Shown here in pieces: positions 11,114-21,752 of a stretch of DNA of 64,000 nucleotides. Position 1 is the first letter of the stretch; the number at the start of each line of letters is the position of its first letter. The notes under the pieces were generated by a model that ran no database searches, was not told where the DNA came from, and worked only from the letters and a program-made list of their open reading frames with translations. The DNA is from Gordonia sp. ABSL11-1 (GTDB taxonomy: Bacteria > Actinomycetota > Actinomycetes > Mycobacteriales > Mycobacteriaceae). The DNA lies in the NCBI RefSeq assembly GCF_030315685.1, contig NZ_JASXSI010000017.1, forward strand, positions 1 to 64,000, in the 5' to 3' direction. Position numbers and translations under genes: made by a program.

Positions 11114-12510
11114 CGGCTCACCTCGTCGATCCGTGTGAACACGGCGCTCTGGGTCGGCGCACCGGCCTCGGCGTCGGGATCACCGATCTCGCCGAGCGCC
11201 ACGGTGTAGCGGTACTCTGCGGCGACGTCATCGCACCAGCGCGCGAATTCCGCACGGGTGAACTCGAATCGGTGATCCGGGTGCCGGAACTCGTCGTCGC
11301 CGAGGCCGTAGCGGGCGTTGTGTTCGCGGTTCGGCGTGGTCACGACGACCGTCCGCGGGGCCATGCCGTCGAAGACCGAGGCGGCGGCCACCGGCAACCG
11401 CGTCTGATCGATGTGCTCGATGACCTCCATCAGGACGGCGACGTCGAACCCGCGGCAGCGGGAGTCGGCGTACATCAACGACGACTGCCACAAGTCGACA
11501 TCGCGTCGGCGCCCGAGCCGTTCGGTGGCGCGGTGCAGCGCCGTCACGGATACGTCGACGCCTGCCAGGCGCGTGTGAGTGCCGTCGGCTGCGAGCGCAT
11601 CGAGAAGGCGCCCCTCGCCGCATCCGAGGTCGAGGACCGATCGTCCATGTGCCGCACGCACGGACTCCGCGACCGCCTCAAGTCGTCTGCGGGCCAAGCT
11701 CTCCCGGCGGGCGGCGACCACCGAGCCGGCCTGCCCCACGGTTCCCGGTGTCTCGGCGCCCCGCCGATCGGCCGGCTCCGGACCGGTCGGATCGGCCTCG
11801 GTCGGGTCAGAGCCGGTGAGCCGCTCGACGGCGAGATCGACCAGTGGACGCACTCGCTTGACATAGCCGCTGATGATGCGGTCTCGGTGCGGGTGTGTGG
11901 ACAACCAGCCGTCACCGAGACGTTCGAGCTTGTCGATCTCGAGCTCGTCGACGAAATAGTGCTTGTCGTCGGCGATCACGGGCAGCAGTACGCAGACGTG
12001 GCGCAGCGCGTCACGGACCGTGTGCCGCCCCTGCAACGAGACTCCTGCGTACGGCGAGTCGCCCCACCCTGCGGGCCGCAGTGGCTGCCGGGAGACCTCG
12101 ACGTCCCACCCCAACGGCCTGAAGAGCTCCTCGGGTCCCACCGGTCCCCCGATGGGCACCGACGGCACGCTGATGGCGATCTCCCAGGAATGCTCGACCA
12201 GTTCGGGGTGCGCGCACCGACCGGCGAGGGCGTCACCGAACACCTTACCGATTGCGACGACGAACCGGGACGACGCGGCATACGGGATCGTGCTGACATG
12301 ACGCTGCGCCTCGTCGCGGGAACGGACGCCCTCGCCGTCGACGTGCAAGGCGACACGGCACTCGGGCACGCCGGCCCGGGGATAGAAGACGCGAGCGGCG
12401 CCCTGCGAGGTGTCGAAGGTCTGCATCCGGTCCGGGTGCTTGTGCAGCAGGTAGCCGAGATCCGTGGCCGGCATGTCACCGTCGCCGCGCACCTCGAGTG
12501 TCATCATCAC
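11110..12510 (-). CDS. hen1: Hen1: 3'-terminal RNA ribose 2'-O-methyltransferase
   Basis: 466 residues counted from GTG at 12510. The N-terminal half (about 1-230) is the bacterial Hen1 region that activates Pnkp ligase. A Pro/Glu-rich linker (about 232-262) leads to a SAM methyltransferase with LDLGCGEG at 293-300, the metal-binding EVIEH (E362, E365, H366) and TPNREHN near 392-398. It methylates the 2'-OH at the break before sealing, so the repaired RNA resists being cut again. GTG at 12510, ATG at 12507 and ATG at 12504 are all possible starts. A TAGTGT box seven bases before the GTG and no clear ribosome site favour a leaderless GTG start. Confidence 0.93.
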   Translation of the reverse strand: MMMTLEVRGDGDMPATDLGYLLHKHPDRMQTFDTSQGAARVFYPRAGVPECRVALHVDGEGVRSRDEAQRHVSTIPYAASSRFVVAIGKVFGDALAGRCAHPELVEHSWEIAISVPSVPIGGPVGPEELFRPLGWDVEVSRQPLRPAGWGDSPYAGVSLQGRHTVRDALRHVCVLLPVIADDKHYFVDELEIDKLERLGDGWLSTHPHRDRIISGYVKRVRPLVDLAVERLTGSDPTEADPTGPEPADRRGAETPGTVGQAGSVVAARRESLARRRLEAVAESVRAAHGRSVLDLGCGEGRLLDALAADGTHTRLAGVDVSVTALHRATERLGRRRDVDLWQSSLMYADSRCRGFDVAVLMEVIEHIDQTRLPVAAASVFDGMAPRTVVVTTPNREHNARYGLGDDEFRHPDHRFEFTRAEFARWCDDVAAEYRYTVALGEIGDPDAEAGAPTQSAVFTRIDEVSR

Positions 12511-12583
12511 AGGGCAAACACTACTGATCCGTGCAACGGGTTTACCTGTCTGCGCGACCGTGGTCGCGTCGTCGGCGCAGGTG

Positions 12584-13048
12584 TCAACCGCGCGAGCGGC
12601 GCAGCTCCCGCCACCTGTCGATCAGGTCGTCGACGTCGACGGTGTGCGCGGTGATCAGGGTCGGCAATCCGGCCCGTGAACCCAGATGAGCTTCGCGCAC
12701 ACGACGATTGAAGTCCGTGAGGATCTCGCGGACCGCATCCTCGTCGGCGATCGAGACCAGCGAGTCCGGGAAATCCTGCGCCTCCCTGCGCAATTGCAGC
12801 GGCATCGGCAGCAGCGCCGACGAGTCGAGGTTCTCGTCGCGGATCTTGCGTTTCACCCACCAGTCGGGGTCGTCGGCGTCACTCAGGTCGAGCGGCTTGC
12901 CCATACCGGGCAGATTGTCGAACTCGCCGCGCTCAGTCGCCTCGCGGATCATCTTCTCGACGCGCGACTCGTGACGCGGTGGCTGCCAGCGGCGGACACG
13001 ACGGAACCGGCCCTCACCGGACGATCGGTCGTCGGATGTGCCGGTCAT
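12584..13048 (-). CDS. DUF1992 (DnaJ-homologue subfamily C member 28-like) protein
   Basis: 154 residues. The core ESRVEKMIREATERGEFDNL followed by PGMGKPLDL and a DPDWWVKRKIRDEN segment is the recognised DUF1992 signature. A basic N-terminus (RFRRVRRWQPPRHE) precedes it. No J-domain HPD is present despite the family's vertebrate name. Function is unknown. It starts 13 bp after the sufT stop on the same strand, so it may be the last gene of the suf transcript, although it is not a known SUF component. Confidence 0.8.
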   Translation of the reverse strand: MTGTSDDRSSGEGRFRRVRRWQPPRHESRVEKMIREATERGEFDNLPGMGKPLDLSDADDPDWWVKRKIRDENLDSSALLPMPLQLRREAQDFPDSLVSIADEDAVREILTDFNRRVREAHLGSRAGLPTLITAHTVDVDDLIDRWRELRRSRG

Positions 13049-13061
13049 CAAGGGGACCAGA

Positions 13062-13442
13062 TCAGACGGTGAAGCCCAGCGCCCGCAACTGTTCCCGGCC
13101 GTCGTCGGTGATCTTGTCCGGGCCCCACGGTGGCATCCACACCCAGTTGATCTCCATGTCCGTGCACAGACCGCTGTTGACCAGCGCTGCCCGTGACTGG
13201 TCCTCGATGACATCGGTCAGCGGGCAGGCCGCGGACGTGAGGGTCATGTCGATCTTCGCGACGGCGTCGTCGGTGATGTCGATGCCGTAGACGAGGCCGA
13301 GATCGACGACGTTGATCCCGAGCTCGGGATCGACGACATCGCGCATCGCCTCCTCGACGTCCTCGAGCTGTGGCAGCGAGGTGGCCGGGGCCTCGGGTGG
13401 GGCGGTGGCCGCCGATGTGGTGGTGGTGGTTTCGTCGCTCAT
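13062..13442 (-). CDS. sufT: SufT: MIP18/DUF59 family iron-sulfur assembly protein
   Basis: 126 residues from the ATG that overlaps the sufU stop by 4 bp. After a Thr/Ala-rich N-terminus of about 30 residues comes the DUF59 fold: EAMRDVVDPELGINVVDLGL, TSAACPLTD (conserved Cys) and VWMPPWGPDKITDDGREQL. SufT proteins help deliver or mature Fe-S clusters for target enzymes. This is the last core gene of the SUF operon and corresponds to mycobacterial Rv1466. Confidence 0.9.
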   Translation of the reverse strand: MSDETTTTTSAATAPPEAPATSLPQLEDVEEAMRDVVDPELGINVVDLGLVYGIDITDDAVAKIDMTLTSAACPLTDVIEDQSRAALVNSGLCTDMEINWVWMPPWGPDKITDDGREQLRALGFTV

Positions 13443-13918
13443 GCTGACTGTGCTCCTGACGATTCCGTGGATGGGGTGCCGTCCACTGTTCGGGCCAACG
13501 CGTCCTTGAAGGCCATCCATCCCAACAGCGCGCACTTCACGCGTGCCGGGTACTTGCTCACGCCGGCGAAGGCGATGCCGTCGCCGATGACGTCCTCGTC
13601 ACCGGTGTCCGCGCCCCGCGATGTCATCATCGCGCTGAACGAGTCCAGAGTGGCGAGTGCGTCGTCGACCGATTGGCCGACGAGCTGATCGTGCAGCACC
13701 GATGTCGACGCCTGCGAGATCGAACAGCCCTGACCGTCATAGGAGATGTCCTCGACGGTCGAACCGTCGGCCGAGAGGGCGACCCGCAGCGTCACCTCGT
13801 CACCGCAGGTCGGGTTGACGTGATGGACCTCGGCACCGAACGGGTCGCGCAGTCCGCGGCCGTGCGGGTGTTTGTAGTGGTCCAGGATCACTTCCTGATA
13901 CATCTGCTCCATCCGCAT
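13439..13918 (-). CDS. sufU: SufU: zinc-dependent sulfur-transfer protein
   Basis: 159 residues. Three conserved cysteines are present: C38 (NPTCGDE), C65 (DGQGCSIS) and C129 (ARVKCALLGW); with the Asp after the first they form the SufU zinc site. The insertion between the second and third Cys is typical of SufU rather than IscU. SufU accepts persulfide from SufS and activates it. The ATG at 13918 follows GGTGAGC and lies 5 bp after the sufS stop; the gene overlaps sufT by 4 bp. Confidence 0.94.
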   Translation of the reverse strand: MRMEQMYQEVILDHYKHPHGRGLRDPFGAEVHHVNPTCGDEVTLRVALSADGSTVEDISYDGQGCSISQASTSVLHDQLVGQSVDDALATLDSFSAMMTSRGADTGDEDVIGDGIAFAGVSKYPARVKCALLGWMAFKDALARTVDGTPSTESSGAQSA

Positions 13919-13923
13919 CGTGC

Positions 13924-16018
<2,095 letters not shown>

Positions 16019-16146
16019 GTCAGTGATTGCTTCCTTGGGCTGTGTGATCTCGATACGGCCGTGGTCATCGCCGTGGCCTCCTCGATCAGCGGGTGGAACG
16101 AATTCTGTTGTCGGTGTGGTCGACTCGACCGGCTGGGATCGCCTGG

Positions 16147-17379
16147 TCAGGCGCCGGCGAGTTCGAGCTCGGACTCGATGGCCGCCTCGAGCCGCTCACG
16201 CAGATCCGGCACGGAGATCTTCGCGATGATCTCGCGGAAGAAGCCGCGGATCACCAGTCGTCGGGCCTGGTCCTCGGGGATGCCGCGCGCCTGCAGGTAG
16301 AACAGCTGCTCGTCGTCGAAACGGCCGGTGGCGCTGGCATGTCCTGCACCGACGATCTCGCCGGTCTCGATCTCCAGGTTCGGGACCGAGTCCGCACGAG
16401 CATTGTCGGTGAGCAACAGGTTGCGGTTGAGCTCGAAGGTGTCGGTGCCCTCGGCGGCCGGACGGATCAGCACGTCGCCGATCCAGACCGTGTGCGCCTC
16501 GCGGGTGCGATCGCCGCTCGGGTCGCCCTGCAGCGCACCCTTGTACACCACGTTCGAGCGGCAGTGCGGCTGACTGTGGTCGACCAGCAGACGCTGCTCG
16601 AGATGCTGTCCCGCGTCCGCGAAGTACAGTCCCCAGAGCTCGGCGTCGCCGCCCGGACCGTCGTAGTGGACGACCGGCGAGAGCCGGACGAGATTGCCGC
16701 CCAGGCTGATCGCGAAGTGCCGGACCACGGCGTCGCGACCCACGCGGATGTGATGCGCGGCCACGTGCACCGCGTCATCGGCCCAGTCGTGGACGTTGAC
16801 CACGGTGAGCGATGCCTGGTCACCGACGACGAACTCGATGTTCTCGGCATAGGTACCGCTGCCGTCCTGATCGAGGACGATCACCGCGCGGGCGAACGGC
16901 TCGAGACGGACCTGGATGTGACCGAAGGCCACCTCACCCTCGCCCGGACCGGTCAGTTTGAGGACGACCGGCTCGCCGAGCTCGACCTCGCGTCCCACCG
17001 TGACGATCGTCGCTTCGCTGAACGCCGAAAAAGCTTGGGCGGCAACACGGTCGAAGGGAATGCCGCCGTCGCCGAGACGGTTGTCCTCTCGCCCGACGGT
17101 CTCGACCGTCACGCCCTCGGACGCGCCGGACACCTCGATCGTCGGGTCGGCGGTGCGCTGTGCGGACCCGTCGTGCAGGCCGCGGAGACGGCGGAACGGG
17201 GTGAACCGCCACACCTCTTCACGCGGGCTGGGCACCTCGAACGCGTTCACGTCGAACGACGTGAACATCTCCCCTTTGTTGACCGGGGCGGCTTCGCCGC
17301 GGTTGGCCGGGGCGGCTTCTCCGCCGTTGACCGGTGCATCCGCTCCCGGTGTGGTGACCGGAATCGTGGGATCTGCCAT
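16147..17379 (-). CDS. sufD: SufD scaffold protein
   Basis: 410 residues; the C-terminal SufBD beta-helix core contains HASATGRFDDEQLFYLQARGI, typical of SufD. The start codon overlaps the sufB stop (TGATG). The N-terminus is odd: residues 15-38 are three imperfect copies of an eight-residue unit (APVNGGEA, APANRGEA, APVNKGEM), encoded by three 24-bp units at 17266-17337. The last copy runs into the conserved FTSFDVNAFEVPSPREE, so the array looks like a duplication of the natural NKGE start region. Confidence 0.94.
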   Translation of the reverse strand: MADPTIPVTTPGADAPVNGGEAAPANRGEAAPVNKGEMFTSFDVNAFEVPSPREEVWRFTPFRRLRGLHDGSAQRTADPTIEVSGASEGVTVETVGREDNRLGDGGIPFDRVAAQAFSAFSEATIVTVGREVELGEPVVLKLTGPGEGEVAFGHIQVRLEPFARAVIVLDQDGSGTYAENIEFVVGDQASLTVVNVHDWADDAVHVAAHHIRVGRDAVVRHFAISLGGNLVRLSPVVHYDGPGGDAELWGLYFADAGQHLEQRLLVDHSQPHCRSNVVYKGALQGDPSGDRTREAHTVWIGDVLIRPAAEGTDTFELNRNLLLTDNARADSVPNLEIETGEIVGAGHASATGRFDDEQLFYLQARGIPEDQARRLVIRGFFREIIAKISVPDLRERLEAAIESELELAGA

Positions 17380-18860
17380 CAGCCGACGGCTCCTTCCATC
17401 TGCAGTTCGATGAGGCGGTTGAGTTCCAGCGCGTACTCCATGGGAAGCTCTTTGGCGATCGGCTCCACGAATCCGCGGACCACCATCGCCATCGCCTCGT
17501 CCTCTGTCAGGCCGCGGCTCATCAAGTAGAACAGCTGATCGTCACTGACCTTCGACACCGTCGCCTCGTGGCCCATGGTCACGTCGTCCTCGCGAATGTC
17601 GACGTACGGGTAGGTGTCACTCCGGGAGATCGTGTCCACCAGCAGCGCATCGCATTTCACCGTCGATCGGCTGCCGTGGGCACCGTTGTTGACCTTGATC
17701 AACCCGCGATACGACGCGCGACCGCCACCGCGGGCGACGGACTTCGACACGATGTTGCTCGAGGTGTTCGGCGCGAGGTGCACCATCTTCGAGCCGGTGT
17801 CCTGATGCTGCCCCTCGCCTGCGAAGGCGACCGAGAGGACCTCGCCCTTGGCGTGTTCACCGGTCAGCCACACAGCCGGGTACTTCATCGTGACCTTGGA
17901 CCCGATGTTGCCGTCGATCCACTCCATCGTGGCGCCGGCCTCGGCCTTGGCACGCTTGGTGACCAGGTTGTAGACGTTGTTCGACCAGTTCTGGATGGTC
18001 GTGTAGCGGCACCGGCCGCCCTTCTTCACGACGATCTCGACCACCGCGGAGTGCAGCGAGTCGGTCTTGTAGATCGGTGCGGTGCAGCCCTCGACGTAAT
18101 GCACGTAGGCACCTTCGTCGACGATGATCAGCGTGCGCTCGAACTGACCCATGTTCTCGGTGTTGATCCGGAAGTAGGCCTGCAGCGGGATGTCGACGTG
18201 CACGCCCGGCGGCACGTAGATGAACGAGCCACCCGACCACACGGCGGTGTTCAGCGCGGAGAACTTGTTGTCACCCGCGGGGATGACGGTCCCGAAGTAC
18301 TCCTGGAAGATCTCCGGGTGCTCCTTGAGCGCGGTGTCGGTGTCGAGGAAGATGACGCCCTGCTCCTCGAGGTCCTCACGGATCTGGTGATAAACGACCT
18401 CGGACTCGTACTGGGCCGCCACACCTGACACGAGGCGCTGCTTTTCGGCCTCGGGGATGCCCAGCTTGTCGTAGGTGTTCTTGATGTCCTCGGGCAGGTC
18501 GTCCCAGGTTGCGGCCTGCTTCTCCGTCGAGCGGACGAAGTACTTGATGTTGTCGAAGTCGATGCCGTCGAGCTCGGCGCCCCAGTGCGGCATCGGCTTG
18601 CGATCGAAGATGCGCAGGGCCTTGAGTCGCTGTTCGAGCATCCACTCGGGCTCGCTCTTCTTGCCCGAGATGTCGGTGACGACCGCCTCGGAAAGACCGC
18701 GCTGGGCGCTCGCGCCCGCCACGTCGGAGTCGGCCCAGCCGTAGCCGTACTTGCCCAGGGAAGCGATGGTCTCTTCCTGGGTCAGCGGCGCCGGCTTCAT
18801 GGGGGCCGACCCTGCATCGGTCGCAGAGGTGTCGGTCACGGTGGGGTCGGTGACTGTCAT
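17379..18860 (-). CDS. sufB: SufB scaffold protein
   Basis: 493 residues, full length for SufB without an intein. Conserved stretches include [33 protein letters not shown] and the C-terminal [20 protein letters not shown]. Unlike M. tuberculosis SufB, which carries an intein, this sequence is continuous through those blocks. SufB receives sulfur and builds the cluster with SufC and SufD. The ATG at 18860 overlaps the sufR stop by 4 bp (ATGA), so repressor and scaffold are coupled. Confidence 0.96.
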   Translation of the reverse strand: MTVTDPTVTDTSATDAGSAPMKPAPLTQEETIASLGKYGYGWADSDVAGASAQRGLSEAVVTDISGKKSEPEWMLEQRLKALRIFDRKPMPHWGAELDGIDFDNIKYFVRSTEKQAATWDDLPEDIKNTYDKLGIPEAEKQRLVSGVAAQYESEVVYHQIREDLEEQGVIFLDTDTALKEHPEIFQEYFGTVIPAGDNKFSALNTAVWSGGSFIYVPPGVHVDIPLQAYFRINTENMGQFERTLIIVDEGAYVHYVEGCTAPIYKTDSLHSAVVEIVVKKGGRCRYTTIQNWSNNVYNLVTKRAKAEAGATMEWIDGNIGSKVTMKYPAVWLTGEHAKGEVLSVAFAGEGQHQDTGSKMVHLAPNTSSNIVSKSVARGGGRASYRGLIKVNNGAHGSRSTVKCDALLVDTISRSDTYPYVDIREDDVTMGHEATVSKVSDDQLFYLMSRGLTEDEAMAMVVRGFVEPIAKELPMEYALELNRLIELQMEGAVG

Positions 18861-19675
18861 CGCGAGGCCTTTCGACTCGTCTTCTTCGAATGAGCGGATG
18901 CGGGCTGTGCATCGCTCTCTGTCGTCGCGGGGTCCGCTGCGGGCGGGACCCTTGCGCCTTCCGGCGGTGGATGGAGCGGGACATGGGTGGTGCACGCACA
19001 GTCCCCGTTGGCGATGGTTGCCAGGCGCTGAACGTGCGTGCCGAGGAGTTCGGTGAACACCGCGGTCTCCGCCTCACACAGCTCCGGGAACTCGGTGGCC
19101 ACGTGGGCGACCGGGCAGTGATGCTGGCAGATCTGCATCCCGGCGCCGACCTCACGGGTGTTGGCCGCGAAACCCGCACTCGTGAGTGCGTCCGCGATGT
19201 CGTTGACGGTGTCCGCGACCGATCCCGATCGCTCGGCGGGGATCACGTCGGCGACGATCTTCTGCACCCGGTCACGCGCGAACTCCTCGACGGCCTCCTC
19301 GCCGCCCACGGACCGGAGTTTGCGCATCGCGGCACCGGCGAGGTCGTCGTAGGCGTGACGCAACTTTCCGCGGCCCGTCGCGGTGAGCTGAAACCACTTG
19401 GCGGGCCGGCCACGGCCGCGGCGCCCGAATCCCGATGACGATGTCTCCACGTCACCGGCCTCGGCCAGCGCATCGAGGTGGCGTCGGATCCCTGCGGCAC
19501 TGATACCCAGCCGATCGGCGATCTCGGTCGCGGTCAGCGGACCGTCCTCGACCAGCAGGGAAACCACGGCAGCACGGGTTTGCCCGTCGTGATGACCGGC
19601 GAGGCCCCCACCTGCATCGGAGGGGCCGGACTGCGCGCCTGCGGGCAGCGCTGTATCGCTCCTCATGGTTTTCAC
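18857..19675 (-). CDS. sufR: SufR: Fe-S-sensing repressor of the suf operon
   Basis: About 272 residues from GTG at 19675; ATG at 19666 is an equally possible start. A winged-helix domain ([20 protein letters not shown], residues about 47-66) is followed by a [12 protein letters not shown] wing. The C-terminal half holds the cluster-binding cysteines: [18 protein letters not shown], and a further Cys pair in NGDCACTTH. In mycobacteria SufR represses the operon when it holds its cluster. Here it is the first gene of the operon, coupled to sufB, with a candidate operator just before its start. Confidence 0.92.
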   Translation of the reverse strand: MKTMRSDTALPAGAQSGPSDAGGGLAGHHDGQTRAAVVSLLVEDGPLTATEIADRLGISAAGIRRHLDALAEAGDVETSSSGFGRRGRGRPAKWFQLTATGRGKLRHAYDDLAGAAMRKLRSVGGEEAVEEFARDRVQKIVADVIPAERSGSVADTVNDIADALTSAGFAANTREVGAGMQICQHHCPVAHVATEFPELCEAETAVFTELLGTHVQRLATIANGDCACTTHVPLHPPPEGARVPPAADPATTESDAQPASAHSKKTSRKASR

Positions 19676-19676
19676 A

Positions 19677-19688
19677 ACACAAGTGTGT
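19677..19688. promoter_or_regulatory. Candidate SufR operator
   Basis: The perfect inverted repeat ACACA-AG-TGTGT lies directly before the sufR start, in the 166-bp divergent region with mptB. Outer C and G bases extend the symmetry. SufR is known to bind an inverted repeat upstream of its own operon; assignment of this one is by position and symmetry only. Confidence 0.6.
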
Positions 19689-19841
19689 CGTAATTACTTC
19701 CCGGGTGCCAGCAAGGATGCCCTTAGTCGGACATCCCGGCCCGACACCGGCGACGACACCCACGGGACGCATGTGAGGACGCGAACCCGCACCGATCATC
19801 CGCCACCGGTCCGGTCACCGCAGGGCACTAGAGTCGTCGGC

Positions 19842-21677
19842 GTGCCAGAAACCACAGTGACGCGGAGTCGGGGCCGCTCGCTGCGTGAACGCCTGCAACC
19901 CGCTGCCGACTACCTCGGACTCAGCCGGACGCCGGGCGCCGGACCGGCGCGATCGTCCGCCGACAGCGAACGTCGTGGTGACTACGGCAAGACCGTCGCG
20001 CGTCTGCACGACGACGAGCGCGAGGTCGGGCCTCTCAACGCCGCCGAGAACCGTCGCCTCCTGCGGATCAAGCTGTTCGGTGCCACCGGATCGGTGCTGC
20101 TGCTCATCGGGTCCCTCGGGACCGGCGCCGTCCCGGTCCTGCAGAATCCCGTCGCCGGAATGCGCGTGCTCTCGCTGCCGTCGCGCATGTGGAGTACCGC
20201 GCTGACCTTGTCGATCGGCGGCACGATCATGCTCGTCGTCGCGTGGCTGCTGCTCGGGCGTTTCGCCGTCGGCCGGTTCAGCGTCGAGGTGCTCGGAGGT
20301 CGCAGTCCCGAACGCCGGATGACCCGTCGCCAGGCCGATCGCACCCTGATGCTGTGGATCGCGCCGATCGTCGTCGCCCCGCCCTTGCTCTCCAAGGACG
20401 TCTACTCCTACCTGGCGCAGAGCGCCATCGCCTTCAAGGGGATGGATCCGTACGTCGTGAGTCCGGTGCGCGGTCTGGGCGTCGACGACGTGCTCACGCG
20501 CTCGGTCCCCAACCTCTGGCGAGACACCCCCGCGCCGTACGGACCGCTGTTCCTGTGGATAGGCAAAGGCATCACCGCGGTGACCGGCGACAACATCACC
20601 GCGGCCATCTTCCTGCACCGGCTGCTCGCCCTGGTGGGCATCGCGCTGATCGTCTGGGCCCTGCCCCGGCTCGCGCGACGCTGCGGCGTGTCGTCGGTCG
20701 CGGCTCTGTGGCTCGGCGCGATGAACCCGCTGCTCGTCCTCCATCTGGTCGGGGGCATCCACAACGAGGCCCTGATGCTCGGCATGATGCTCGTCGGCAT
20801 CGAACTCTGTTTCCGCGCCATCTACGGCGGTGATCGATTGCGACGGGCCGGATCGTTCTGGCCGTCGTCGGCGGGGTGGACACTCGTCGCAGGCGCGGCG
20901 GTGTTGTCGGCGTCGGCGATGATCAAGGTGACCTCGATGCTGGCGCTCGGATTCGTCGGCATCGCCCTCGCGCAACGATGGGGCGCCTACCTGCCCGCGC
21001 TGAGACACGCGCCGATCGGTCAATGGTGGGAGCGATCCCGGCGGTCGATCACGGCGCTGGCCGCTGCGGCCGGTGTACTCGCGGTCGTGCTGGTCGTGGT
21101 GATGGTCGCGATCTGTGTCGGCACCGGACTCGGCTTCGGCTGGACGAGCACCCTGTCCACCGGCGGCGTGGTGCGGTCGTGGATGTCGATGCCCACCCTG
21201 TTGTCGGTGACGACCGGGCGCATCGGGCTCGCGCTCGGTCTGGGCGATCAGACGCAGGCGATCCTCGAGGTGGGTCGCCCGCTCGGACAGTTGGTCGCCG
21301 CGGTGTTCATCGTCCGATGGATGCTCGCATCGCTCGGCGGACGCCTCCATCCGCTCGGCGCGCTGGGTGTGTCAATGGCCACAGTGGTCGTCTTCTTCCC
21401 GTTCGTCCAGGCGTGGTACCTGCTGTGGGCGGTCATCCCACTCGCTGCGTGGGCGACCCGCCCGTGGTTCCGGCTGACCACCATCGCGGTCTCGGCGATC
21501 ATCGCGATCGTGGTGATGCCGACGAGTTCGAACACCAGCGGAGTCGTTCTGGCCCAGGGGCTTCTGGCCGGGGTCATCATGGTCGCCGTGATGACCGCCC
21601 TCTTCTTCGAGGACCTGTCGGTGCACCGATGGTTGCGGGCGCGCCGCGTCCGGGCGCAGCGCGAGGAGAAGGTCTGA
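19842..21677 (+). CDS. mptB: MptB-like polyprenol-phosphate-dependent alpha-(1,6)-mannosyltransferase
   Basis: 611 residues with about twelve hydrophobic segments, a GT-C-type membrane glycosyltransferase. The loop motif SKDVYSYLAQSAIAFKGMDPY near residue 190 is the type used for catalysis in this group. It matches mycobacterial Rv1459c (MptB) in size and in being divergent from sufR. MptB starts the lipomannan/LAM mannan core in corynebacteria-mycobacteria, outside the membrane. The GTG at 19842 has TAGAGT (19829-19834) seven bases upstream and no ribosome site, so it is probably leaderless. Confidence 0.85.
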   Translation: MPETTVTRSRGRSLRERLQPAADYLGLSRTPGAGPARSSADSERRGDYGKTVARLHDDEREVGPLNAAENRRLLRIKLFGATGSVLLLIGSLGTGAVPVLQNPVAGMRVLSLPSRMWSTALTLSIGGTIMLVVAWLLLGRFAVGRFSVEVLGGRSPERRMTRRQADRTLMLWIAPIVVAPPLLSKDVYSYLAQSAIAFKGMDPYVVSPVRGLGVDDVLTRSVPNLWRDTPAPYGPLFLWIGKGITAVTGDNITAAIFLHRLLALVGIALIVWALPRLARRCGVSSVAALWLGAMNPLLVLHLVGGIHNEALMLGMMLVGIELCFRAIYGGDRLRRAGSFWPSSAGWTLVAGAAVLSASAMIKVTSMLALGFVGIALAQRWGAYLPALRHAPIGQWWERSRRSITALAAAAGVLAVVLVVVMVAICVGTGLGFGWTSTLSTGGVVRSWMSMPTLLSVTTGRIGLALGLGDQTQAILEVGRPLGQLVAAVFIVRWMLASLGGRLHPLGALGVSMATVVVFFPFVQAWYLLWAVIPLAAWATRPWFRLTTIAVSAIIAIVVMPTSSNTSGVVLAQGLLAGVIMVAVMTALFFEDLSVHRWLRARRVRAQREEKV

Positions 21678-21693
21678 TCGGCATCCTCACGCG

Positions 21694-21729
21694 CCGTCGG
21701 CGACCCGTCGACAATTTTTGGCCGACGGG
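21694..21729 (+). terminator. Mutually exclusive hairpins between mptB and the ABC transporter
   Basis: CCGTCGGC (21694-21701) can pair with GCCGACGG (21721-21728). Alternatively CCCGTCG (21704-21710) can pair with CGACGGG (21723-21729). Both use the same 3' arm, and a run of five T lies in the loop, not after the stem. It may end mptB transcripts or act as a switch before the next gene. Confidence 0.4.
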
Positions 21730-21752
21730 CACGAAAGCATAGTCTGGCCAGT

